Shown here: piece by piece, positions 9,201 through 15,379 of the stretch
Layout: the number at the start of each line of letters is the position of its first letter
Position numbering within the stretch: the stretch's first letter is position 1
Origin: Zeaxanthinibacter enoshimensis
GTDB lineage: Bacteria; Bacteroidota; Bacteroidia; Flavobacteriales; Flavobacteriaceae
Assembly (NCBI RefSeq): GCF_004362865.1
Contig: NZ_SNYI01000001.1
Coordinates: forward strand, 248,001-312,000
Reading direction: 5' to 3'
Length of the DNA stretch: 64,000 nt
Notes under the pieces: generated by a model
Told to the model about the DNA's origin: nothing
Seen by the model: only the letters and a program-made list of their open reading frames with translations
Database searches by the model: none
Made by a program: the position numbers and the translations under genes

Positions 9201-10591
9201 TGAGGAAAGCGATGGGTAAAAAGATATTTGCCCTGCTGGAGAAACTCAAGCCCAAGTTCCTCGATGGCGGGGAGGAAAGAGGACACCCCCGGGATATCCT
9301 GGAGAAGATATGGAAAGACTGGGAAGCTTTTGCTTCCTATGCCTTTAATAAGAGTCACTCCACCTGCTATGCCTACATTGCTTACCAGACGGCTTACCTG
9401 AAGGCACACTACCCCGCAGAATACATGGCGGCGGTGCTCTCCAATAACATGAACGACATAAAGCAGGTAACCTTTTTCATGGAAGAATGCCGACGAATGG
9501 GACTGGAGGTATTAGGTCCGGATGTGAATGAATCTTACTATAAGTTTGCTGTGAACAACCAGAACGCCATCCGTTTTGGAATGGGAGCAATTAAAGGAGT
9601 GGGCAGGTCTGCCGTAGAAACCATCGTGGAGGAAAGAAAAGAGAACGGGCCTTTCCGTTCCGTCTTCGATCTTTCAAAGCGAATAGACCTGAGGGCTGCA
9701 AATAAAAAGGCTTTTGAGAACCTGGCTCTTGCCGGTGGCTTTGATTCGTTTGGAGATACCCATCGCGCCCAGTATTTCCACGACGAAGGTGATGGAATTA
9801 CTTTCCTGGAAAAGGTGATCAAGTACGGAGCACGAGCGCAGGAGAGCGCTAATTCTTCACAGGTCAGCCTGTTCGGCAGCGCCAGTGAGGTACAGATCCC
9901 CGAACCGGAAGTGCCTCCCTGCGAGCCCTGGGGAACTATGGAGAAACTCAGGAAAGAAAAAGAAGTGGTGGGAATATACATCTCCGGTCACCCGCTGGAT
10001 GATTTTAAGATCGAAGTAAAAACCTTCTGCAATGCCGATCTGTCGTGCTTCCAGAATCTGCCCGAATATGTTAACCGGGAACTGTCCTTTGCAGGTGTAA
10101 TCACCGATGTACAGCACAGGGTATCGAAAAACGGGAAGGGCTGGGGACTATTTACCGTGGAGGACTACAATGAATCATTCGAGTTCCGGATCTTCGGGGA
10201 AGAATACCTGAAATTCCGCCATTTCCTGATGATCAATTCCTTTATCTACATCAAAGCTTTTGTACGTGAAGGGTGGACCAACCGGGATACAGGAGCAAAA
10301 GGAGACCCGAGGATACAGTTTAACAGCTTTATGCTCCTGCAGGATGTCATGGAGAATTACGCGAAAAAATTAACTATCAACCTGGACATTGACATGCTCG
10401 AGGAAAGCAACATCCATAAACTGAAAGACACGTTATCATCATTCCAGGGAAATCACCCGCTTTTCTTTTCAATATATGAAATGGAAGATTCGATCAAAGT
10501 AAACCTCAGCAGCAGAAAACAGAAAGTGGAAATCAGCAGCGAACTGCTGCAGCAGTTAGAAGAACAAAACGTTCTTTTTAAACTGAATTGA
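6221..10591 (+). CDS. dnaE: DNA polymerase III subunit alpha with fused N-terminal proofreading exonuclease
   Basis: The 1456-residue replicative polymerase. Residues 1-190 are a DnaQ-type DEDDh exonuclease: D6-T-E8-T-T-G, then NVGFDVN and the late HNATADVEATTR with the catalytic His and Asp. A linker follows, then a PHP domain from about 260 with an intact metal-binding look (H-x-H in FVHLHNHSQFSVLQ and AITDHANMMGAFHF). The polymerase core carries PDIDIDFDD at about 683-691. Helix-hairpin-helix and OB-fold regions lie beyond about 1150. Fusing epsilon-like and alpha activities in one chain is the usual flavobacterial arrangement, unlike E. coli, where they are separate subunits. The gene stands alone, with no clear promoter consensus immediately upstream. 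Confidence 0.97.
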   Translation: MYLIFDTETTGLPKRWDAPVHDTDNWPRCVQIAWQLHDSMGRLVEHQDYLIRPDGFDIPYDAEKIHGISTDLAREQGIPLGEALEKFNTALAQAKFIVGQNVGFDVNIMGAEFHREAVDNPLQELPVLDTCTEVTAELCQIPGGRGGKFKLPTLTELHQHLFGEPFAEAHNATADVEATTRCFLELLRRRQYSLQTLQQAPGYYEKYEEVNPTEIPKIGLRHVNLKKASKKIAEKLGTHEGPSISKEEIRENLENLEEAPFVHLHNHSQFSVLQSTIKIKDLVQTAGEMGMPAVAITDHANMMGAFHFVREVKAYNKSVKDQAEGESDEAKELIPIIGCEFFVCEDHTNKNVKDIGYQVVFLAKNKRGYHNLAKMSSLAYTAGFYYVPRIDRKIVEQYKDDIIVLTGNTYGEVPSKILNVGEKQAEEALLWWKSVFGDDLYIEVMRHGQEDEDRANQVLISMSQKHDIPLIATNNTYYMQKEDAEAHDILLCVKDGEKQSTPIGKGRGYRYGLPNQEYYFKSPSEMKSLFKDLPDSILNIADLVKKIEPYDLARDVLLPAFEIPEEFKVAEDEQDGGKRGENAYLRHITFEGAKKRYGEITPEIEERLNFELQTIENSGYPGYFLIVEDFIREARNMGVSVGPGRGSAAGSVVAYCLTITNIDPIKYDLLFERFLNPDRVSMPDIDIDFDDEGRSKVMDYVIEKYGANQVAQIITYGTMAAKSSIRDTARVLDLPLSEADRIAKLIPAMSKLGKIFGIPEAELKKKFRSDDMEKVNHLLNLSEGDDLEAQTVNMARILEGSVRNTGIHACGVIITPDDITKFVPVATAKDSELYVTQFDNSVVESAGLLKMDFLGLKTLTLIKDTVKIVKAKHGISLVPDDFPLDDTKTYELFQRGETIGVFQYESPGMQKHMKDLKPTVFDDLIAMNALYRPGPMEYIPSFIARKHGREEISYDLPEMEEYLQETYGITVYQEQVMLLSQKLAGFSKGEADVLRKAMGKKIFALLEKLKPKFLDGGEERGHPRDILEKIWKDWEAFASYAFNKSHSTCYAYIAYQTAYLKAHYPAEYMAAVLSNNMNDIKQVTFFMEECRRMGLEVLGPDVNESYYKFAVNNQNAIRFGMGAIKGVGRSAVETIVEERKENGPFRSVFDLSKRIDLRAANKKAFENLALAGGFDSFGDTHRAQYFHDEGDGITFLEKVIKYGARAQESANSSQVSLFGSASEVQIPEPEVPPCEPWGTMEKLRKEKEVVGIYISGHPLDDFKIEVKTFCNADLSCFQNLPEYVNRELSFAGVITDVQHRVSKNGKGWGLFTVEDYNESFEFRIFGEEYLKFRHFLMINSFIYIKAFVREGWTNRDTGAKGDPRIQFNSFMLLQDVMENYAKKLTINLDIDMLEESNIHKLKDTLSSFQGNHPLFFSIYEMEDSIKVNLSSRKQKVEISSELLQQLEEQNVLFKLN

Positions 10592-10734
10592 TCGCCAGGA
10601 GTGTCAGAAGTCTGCCCTGAAGAGCTGGTGAGCAGAGCACACTCGTTAACAGCCTCTTAAAGAGATAGGAAGAATTGATGGTTATATAGGTAAAATGTAT
10701 TCGTATGGAGTAAGAAAAAGCGCGAATAATTGAC

Positions 10735-10742
10735 TAAATTTG
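10735..10742 (+). promoter_or_regulatory. -7 box of the trxA promoter
   Basis: TAAATTTG matches TAnnTTTG and lies 23 bases before the trxA ATG, giving a short leader of about 17 nt. A canonical -33 TTTG is not evident. Confidence 0.55.
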
Positions 10743-10765
10743 CATAATTCGAAAAACTAGATAAA

Positions 10766-11083
10766 ATGGCTTTAGAAATAACAGACGCTACTTTTGACGA
10801 GGTAGTATTGAAAAGTGATAAACCCGTAGTTGTAGATTTCTGGGCGGCCTGGTGCGGTCCTTGTAGGATGGTAGGCCCCATCATTGATGAGGTCAGCGAA
10901 GAATACAAAGACAAAGCAGTCGTCGGGAAGGTAGATGTAGATGCTAACCAGGAGTTCGCTGCCAAGTACGGTGTGCGTAACATCCCAACAGTATTGGTCT
11001 TCAAAGACGGTGAAATCGTGAACAGACAAGTAGGTGTATCCCCTAAGAAGGTATACACAGATGCTATAGACGCAGTTCTGTAA
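10766..11083 (+). CDS. trxA: Thioredoxin
   Basis: A 105-residue classic thioredoxin with the active site W29-C30-G-P-C33 and preceding V-V-V-D-F-W-A-A. The cis-proline segment is R-N-I-P-T, followed by V-L-V-F-K-D-G-E. It is a cytoplasmic dithiol-disulfide carrier for ribonucleotide reductase and other reductases; there is no signal peptide. Length and motifs match the family exactly. It is a single-gene transcript between the promoter box at 10735 and the terminator at 11111. Confidence 0.97.
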   Translation: MALEITDATFDEVVLKSDKPVVVDFWAAWCGPCRMVGPIIDEVSEEYKDKAVVGKVDVDANQEFAAKYGVRNIPTVLVFKDGEIVNRQVGVSPKKVYTDAIDAVL

Positions 11084-11110
11084 GAACCCGGAATAGCTAT
11101 GATAAAGAGG

Positions 11111-11137
11111 AATCCGGCCAGTTGGCCGGATTTTTTT
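11111..11137 (+). terminator. Rho-independent terminator after trxA
   Basis: AATCCGGCCA pairs perfectly with TGGCCGGATT across a 2-nt gap and runs into seven Ts. Confidence 0.9.
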
Positions 11138-11188
11138 ATGCCCATAGTACAGGGCGGTTTGCACCTATAAGTTCTTTATATTCGTACT

Positions 11189-12118
11189 ATGGACCTATCC
11201 AAGGAATTACATAAAGCGGCATTGATTCCTAACCTGGAGCTCCTGGCAAGGCAGATCGTGGAAGGATATATCAGTGGTATCCATAAAAGCCCCTTTCACG
11301 GGTTTTCCGCGGAATTTGCGGAACACGCCATTTACAATACCGGGGAAAGCACCAAGCATATTGACTGGAAGCTCTTTGCCCGTACAGATAAGCTTTACAC
11401 CAAGAAATACGAAGAGGAGACCAACCTCAGGTGTCATATGATCCTGGATAATTCGGCTTCTATGTATTACCCGGAAATGGTGGCACCAGTATTGGAAAAC
11501 CTGAACAAGATGGGTTTTGCAGCACTGGCCATTGCAGCTTTAATGGAACTTTTAAAGAAGCAGCGGGACGCTGTTGGATTAAGTGTCTTTTCTGACAACT
11601 ACCACTACTATGCCCCGGATAAGGGAAGCGAGCGACACCGGCAGATGCTTTTAGATAAATTAGGAGAAATGGTCAATGCACCGAAACCGGGCAAACAGAC
11701 TGAAATTTATACCTACCTGCACCAGATCGCTGAAAAAATAAAAAGAAGAAGCCTGGTATTCCTGTTCACTGACCTGTGGCAGACAGGTCAGGATGATGAG
11801 AAACTTTTCGAGGCGCTGCGACACCTGAAATATAACAGACATGAGGTAGTAGTTTTCCACCTGCTGGATAGGGATACCGAGGTGAGTTTTAACTTCGGAA
11901 GCGGGCCAAAGCGCTTTTTGGATGTGGAGACCGGGGAGTATATAGACCTCTACTCGGATAACGTAAAAGAGGCTTATGAGCGAAAAGTGAATGAATTTTT
12001 CCAGCATATAAAATTGCAATGCGCCCGGTACCGGATCAAATATGTGGAAATTGATGTAGGGGAATCATTTGCCAAGGTACTGAATACCTTTATGATAGAA
12101 AGACAACAATTCGGGTGA
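11189..12118 (+). CDS. DUF58 domain protein (VWA-like fold)
   Basis: A 309-residue cytoplasmic protein with the DUF58 signature GESTKHIDWKLFARTDKLY (residues 52-70) and a MIDAS-like D87-N-S89-A-S91 metal motif in a von Willebrand A-type fold. DUF58 proteins usually sit beside MoxR AAA+ ATPases and VWA proteins in a chaperone-like cluster. Here no MoxR neighbour is present, so this is a stand-alone copy. The start is the first ATG in frame and follows the trxA terminator by about 50 bp. The molecular role is unknown. Confidence 0.85.
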   Translation: MDLSKELHKAALIPNLELLARQIVEGYISGIHKSPFHGFSAEFAEHAIYNTGESTKHIDWKLFARTDKLYTKKYEEETNLRCHMILDNSASMYYPEMVAPVLENLNKMGFAALAIAALMELLKKQRDAVGLSVFSDNYHYYAPDKGSERHRQMLLDKLGEMVNAPKPGKQTEIYTYLHQIAEKIKRRSLVFLFTDLWQTGQDDEKLFEALRHLKYNRHEVVVFHLLDRDTEVSFNFGSGPKRFLDVETGEYIDLYSDNVKEAYERKVNEFFQHIKLQCARYRIKYVEIDVGESFAKVLNTFMIERQQFG

Positions 12119-12150
12119 CAAAATCTTTTTGTGGTTTTTGAATAAAATTG

Positions 12151-12181
12151 TTTGTCAAATTGAAATAGCAATGTATATTTG
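12151..12181 (+). promoter_or_regulatory. Promoter of tRNA-Asp
   Basis: TTTG at 12151-12154 and TATATTTG at 12174-12181 are separated by 19 bases, an exact Bacteroidota housekeeping promoter. It lies 17 bases before the mature tRNA 5' end. Confidence 0.85.
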
Positions 12182-12198
12182 CACACGCTAAACGCCAC

Positions 12199-12272
12199 GG
12201 TCTGGTAGTTCAGTTGGTTAGAATACCTGCCTGTCACGCAGGGGGTCGCGGGTTCGAGTCCCGTCCAGACCG
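12199..12272 (+). tRNA. tRNA-Asp (anticodon GTC)
   Basis: A complete 74-nt cloverleaf. The acceptor GGTCTGG pairs with CCAGACC and the discriminator is G. The anticodon stem is CCTGC/GCAGG with loop CTGTCAC (anticodon GTC), and the T-arm contains GGTTCGAGTCC. CCA is not encoded. It has its own promoter and terminator and is followed immediately by a large non-coding repeat block. Confidence 0.97.
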
Positions 12273-12280
12273 CAAGAATC

Positions 12281-12314
12281 AAAGCCCTTTACACGGAGTG
12301 TAAGGGGCTTTTTC
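12281..12314 (+). terminator. Terminator of tRNA-Asp
   Basis: AAGCCCTTTACAC pairs with GTGTAAGGGGCTT with one G-T pair, followed by TTT. Confidence 0.8.
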
Positions 12315-12354
12315 TGTTTAAAGCTCGCTTTGGAAGCGAATAAACGGAAAAAGC
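12307..12354. repeat. Long imperfect hairpin downstream of tRNA-Asp
   Basis: GCTTTTTC (12307-12314) pairs with GAAAAAGC (12347-12354). Inside it GTTTA pairs with TAAAC and CGCTT with AAGCG around a TGG loop. It shares its first bases with the tRNA terminator, so the two structures are mutually exclusive. It marks the left edge of the repeat block. Confidence 0.6.
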
Positions 12355-12359
12355 CCTGG

Positions 12360-12790
12360 AGGTCTGTAGGCAGTTTGCAGTAAACAGTACCTGGTTCGAG
12401 GTTTGAGGCCTGCCTCCGGCAGGTAAATTTGAGGTTCGAGACAGGTCTTGGGTCCGATCGCCACCTGCCCGACTACGTCATTCAGGCGGGCGGGCGGGTA
12501 GGTAAATTCGCGGTTCGCGGTTCGCAAAAAAATCATCACAAAGTCACCTTTGTCCCCCCTGTCACCTTTGTCATCCTTTACGCCTATGTGCGGGGTACCG
12601 GTATTCCCGCTTACCTCTATCACGGTTTGACGGTGTGAACGTAACACTACAACTTTGTATCACCGCTTCACCGTATCACCGCATCACCGCTTCACTGTTT
12701 CACGGCGTGACGGCATGACCGTTTACCCGATGCAAGGTTCCTGCAGTGAACCTGGCTATCTTGAAACCGGGGCGGGGTTAAGAACCCCGG
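12360..12790. repeat. Large interspersed repeat, copy A
   Basis: A non-coding unit of about 430 bp. In order it holds TTCGAGG/TTTGAGG heptamers, a CCTGCCTCCGGCAGG hairpin, the block TGGGTCCGATCG plus CACCTGCCCGACTACGTC and a CGGGCGGGCGGG run. Then come AAATTCGCGGTTCGCGGTTCG, two GTCACCTTTGTC repeats, an octamer array of the ATCACCGC type, its reverse-complement type (GACGGCATGACC), and an ending hairpin GGGGTTAAGAACCCC. From 12449 on it is nearly identical to copy B. Confidence 0.85.
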
Positions 12791-13192
12791 TTTTCAGTAG
12801 GCAGTTTTGCAGTTCGCAGTAAACAGTACCTGGTTTGAGGTTCGAAGTTTGAAGTTTGAGGCAGACATTGGGTCCGATCGCCACCTGCCCGACTACGTCA
12901 TTCAGGCGGGCGGGCGGGTAGGTAAATTCGCGGTTCGCGGTTCGCAAAAAAATCATCACAAAGTCACCTTTGTCCCCCCTGTCACCTTTGTCATCCTTTA
13001 CGCCTATGTGCCGGGGTACCGGTATTCCCGCTTACCTCTATCACGGTTTGACGGTGTGAACGTAACACTACAACTTTGTATCACCGCATCACCGCTTCAC
13101 TGTTTCACGGCGTGACGGCATGACCGTTTACCCGATGCAAGGTTCCTGCAGTGAACATGGTTATCTTGAAACCGGGGCGGGGTTAAGAACCC
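12791..13192. repeat. Large interspersed repeat, copy B
   Basis: It is nearly identical to copy A from TGGGTCCGATCG (12869) to the closing GGGGTTAAGAACCCC hairpin. Differences are one inserted C and the loss of 16 bp, which is exactly two octamers of the ATCACCGC array. The 5' part carries TTCGAAG/TTTGAAG heptamers instead of the CCTGCCTCCGGCAGG hairpin. No gene is supported inside it. Confidence 0.85.
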
Positions 13193-13475
13193 CAGAGGTC
13201 TGTAGGCAGTTTACGGTTCGCAGTGAACAGTACCTGGTTCGAGGCCTGCCTCCGGCAGGTAAATTTGAGGTTCGATACAAGTCTTGGATCCGATCGGCAC
13301 CTGCCCAACTACGTCATTCAGGCGGGTGAGTGGGCCGCATCACCGCATCACCGCATCACTGCATCACTGTATCACTGTATCACCCGCCCGTACCGGACGG
13401 TACGTTCCTGCCCGACTAAGTCATTCAGGCGGGCGGGCGGGCTGTTTGACGGCATGACGGTATGACCGTTATTGA
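13193..13475. repeat. Large interspersed repeat, copy C (rearranged)
   Basis: A shorter, diverged copy. It begins like copy A (CTGTAGGCAG) and contains the CCTGCCTCCGGCAGG hairpin and the CACCTGCCC block. It then has six tandem octamers (GCATCACC/GCATCACT/GTATCACT type) at 13337-13384 and a perfect inverted repeat CGTACCG-GA-CGGTACG at 13389-13404. A second CCTGCCCGACTAAGTC block and GACGGCATGACGG octamers close it. It ends 17 bp before the stop of the RraA-like gene. Confidence 0.8.
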
Positions 13476-13491
13476 AATAATATTATTGAAG

Positions 13492-14208
13492 TTAATCAAA
13501 GGTATTGTCCCGACGTGCTTTCCAGGTATTGAAAGCGGCTTTTTGATCTTCAGAAGTTAAGGGGTATAAACCGATGACACTCTCCCCCTCGGCCACTCTT
13601 TGAATCACGTATTCTTCATATAAGGTCATTTCCGTACATTCTTCCGCAACCTCTTCTGCCAGGTGCTGCGGGATGACCATTACTCCGTCGTTATCACCTA
13701 CGAGATAATCCCCGGGAAATACGGCCACATCCCCACATCCAATGGGATCGTTGATCGCGATCGCCTGGTGAAGGGTCAGATTGGTGGGGGCAGATGGACA
13801 TTGGTGAAACGAAGGCATATCCAATCCGGCAATTTCATCAGAGTCCCGGAAACCTCCGTCGGTGACCAATCCAGCTACACCCCGATGCATTAATCGCGTG
13901 GCAAGGATAGAACCTGCAGATGCAGCCCGGGCATTTTGACGACTGTCTATGACCAGGACATGACCTTCCGGGCACTCTTCTACAGCTACCCTCTGTAAAT
14001 GTTTTGGGTCTTTGAATACTTCAATGGGATTTAGATCTTCCCTCGCAGGGATATATCGGAGGGTATAGGCCTGGCCAACCATATTGGCTGTCATTTTTTT
14101 CAATGGTAACACCCCTTGCATATATTGATTGCGGAGCCCTTTTTTAAAAAGGCAGGTAGCTATGGTAGCTGTACTTATTCCCTTAAGTTTTTCAGTAATG
14201 GGATTCAT
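13492..14208 (-). CDS. RraA-like / HMG-CHA-type pyruvate aldolase family protein
   Basis: A 238-residue protein of the RraA/4-hydroxy-4-methyl-2-oxoglutarate aldolase fold. The core A-S-A-G-S-I-L-A-T-R-L-M-H-R-G-V then G-L-V-T-D-G-G-F-R121-D122 carries the Arg and Asp that bind pyruvate carboxylate and the divalent metal in true class II aldolases. The RNase E-inhibitor role of E. coli RraA is therefore less likely than aldol cleavage. The gene starts 28 bp after the TIM-barrel gene and is probably co-transcribed from the operator-bearing promoter at 15246-15285. Its place in an alginate regulon suggests cleavage of a 2-keto-3-deoxy sugar acid; this is inference. Confidence 0.8.
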   Translation of the reverse strand: MNPITEKLKGISTATIATCLFKKGLRNQYMQGVLPLKKMTANMVGQAYTLRYIPAREDLNPIEVFKDPKHLQRVAVEECPEGHVLVIDSRQNARAASAGSILATRLMHRGVAGLVTDGGFRDSDEIAGLDMPSFHQCPSAPTNLTLHQAIAINDPIGCGDVAVFPGDYLVGDNDGVMVIPQHLAEEVAEECTEMTLYEEYVIQRVAEGESVIGLYPLTSEDQKAAFNTWKARRDNTFD

Positions 14209-14236
14209 AATCCTCGGAGTATTAGGTTGGTTAGTA

Positions 14237-15199
14237 TTATTCTGCTCGATCCCAGTGCGTCCTTATAAAGTTGAGATCCTGTTTCATGTGTTTGAAAATA
14301 ATGGATTTATCAATGGTTATTTCGTCGGCCCCATGTTCAGCTCCTCCTAGGTCGTATTCAAGATGTAAGGATATAGGAACGTCAATTTTGTATTTCTTAA
14401 GGAGTGAGAAATAGCGTGTAAAATCAACCATACCATCTCCCAGTGGAGTATTGATCAATGTCCATCGACCACCTTCCCGACCCCATTTAAAATCTTTAAT
14501 TACTAAAGATTTGATCAGGGGGTGAACTAATCTCAAACCGAGCTCCCAGCTTTTTCCGCCTTCAACGACCGCATGCCGGATATCATATTGGCATCCCAAA
14601 TATGCGGGGTTGGCAGTTTCCAGTATTCTCGGGAGATCCCATATAGGAGCCCCTACGTGGTTCCCTGCATGGTTTTGATAGCAGCCGATAAGACCTAGTT
14701 CCTTGTTCACTGCCCCTAATTGTCTTAATTGTTCCGCAAAGATTTCCTGGCTTTCTGTAATACTTCTATGCTCAGGGTATGAAAGCCAGGCGGTGCGGTA
14801 GTGGGTGAATCCAGATTGACTAGCGCTTTTCAATACCTGCATTTGCGCTTCATTGTTGACATCCAATACGTTTGTGGTCATCAGGGCGGGGTTTAAGCCA
14901 TAGTGCTTCATAGCGGCTACAGCTTGCGGTAGTTTATCGGCCACTTGCTCTGGAAGGACATGCCCCTTTTCCCTCACGGTGAGATCGATTCCCTGGAATC
15001 CAAGATCTGCTGCGGCCTCCGACATTTCCTCGTAATTTAGGAATTGCAGTTGCTTGGAGAAAATATGAATATCCAGGTTGGCGGGACTGTTGGTTGAAAA
15101 CATAGAAGACGCAAAACTGCCAAATGGAATTCCGCCAATTCCCAAAGCTGAAAGTTTGGTGAAATTTCTTCTGCTTAAATGCGTATAGTGATCATCCAT
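14237..15199 (-). CDS. Tat-exported sugar phosphate isomerase/epimerase-like TIM-barrel protein
   Basis: A 320-residue xylose isomerase-like (AP endonuclease 2 superfamily) TIM barrel. The N-terminus S9-R10-R11-N-F-T-K followed by a hydrophobic stretch to about residue 33 is a twin-arginine signal, so the folded, probably metal-loaded protein is exported. Barrel strands include LGFQGIDLTVR near 65, GLIGCYQNHAG, GCQYDIRHAV and SLHLEYDL, with acidic and His residues placed like metal ligands of this superfamily. It is divergent from the PL6 lyase and shares its operator region. It could isomerise or epimerise a sugar acid released by the lyases; the substrate is unknown. Confidence 0.8.
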   Translation of the reverse strand: MDDHYTHLSRRNFTKLSALGIGGIPFGSFASSMFSTNSPANLDIHIFSKQLQFLNYEEMSEAAADLGFQGIDLTVREKGHVLPEQVADKLPQAVAAMKHYGLNPALMTTNVLDVNNEAQMQVLKSASQSGFTHYRTAWLSYPEHRSITESQEIFAEQLRQLGAVNKELGLIGCYQNHAGNHVGAPIWDLPRILETANPAYLGCQYDIRHAVVEGGKSWELGLRLVHPLIKSLVIKDFKWGREGGRWTLINTPLGDGMVDFTRYFSLLKKYKIDVPISLHLEYDLGGAEHGADEITIDKSIIFKHMKQDLNFIRTHWDRAE

Positions 15200-15232
15200 A
15201 ATTTAAAATTTCAGGAGTTTGTAATTTAAAAA

Positions 15233-15285
15233 TTTGGCAGTCTCACAAATATAGCTATTTTTGGTAAACCAAACTGGTTTACCAA
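15233..15285 (+). promoter_or_regulatory. PL6 promoter with perfect GntR-type operator (bidirectional region)
   Basis: The plus-strand promoter is TTTG (15233-15236), 19 bases, TATTTTTG (15256-15263). The operator 15261-15285 is a perfect inverted repeat with arms TTGGTAAACCA and TGGTTTACCAA and centre AAC; it begins on the last three bases of the -7 box. On the minus strand TATATTTG (15246-15253) is a -7 box for the TIM-barrel/RraA-like pair, so a bound regulator would block both directions. FadR-type GntR proteins recognise TGGTnnnACCA-like sites. Confidence 0.85.
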
Positions 15286-15379
15286 TTGTATTCCATGTTA
15301 GATAAAGTAGTTCTCCCGAAAATATAGCGATCTTCTTGGTTAAGTGAGTTCATTAATAACACCTTTATAATATTTTCAA

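Noticed and set aside
12429-13115. Open frames of 69-109 codons in both strands of the large repeats
   Set aside because: They track the repeat sequence and have low-complexity translations. The two near-identical copies carry an indel that shifts or truncates the frames, so coding is not supported.
13337-13384. CRISPR-like array
   Set aside because: Units are 8 bp with no spacers, and there are no cas genes in the window.
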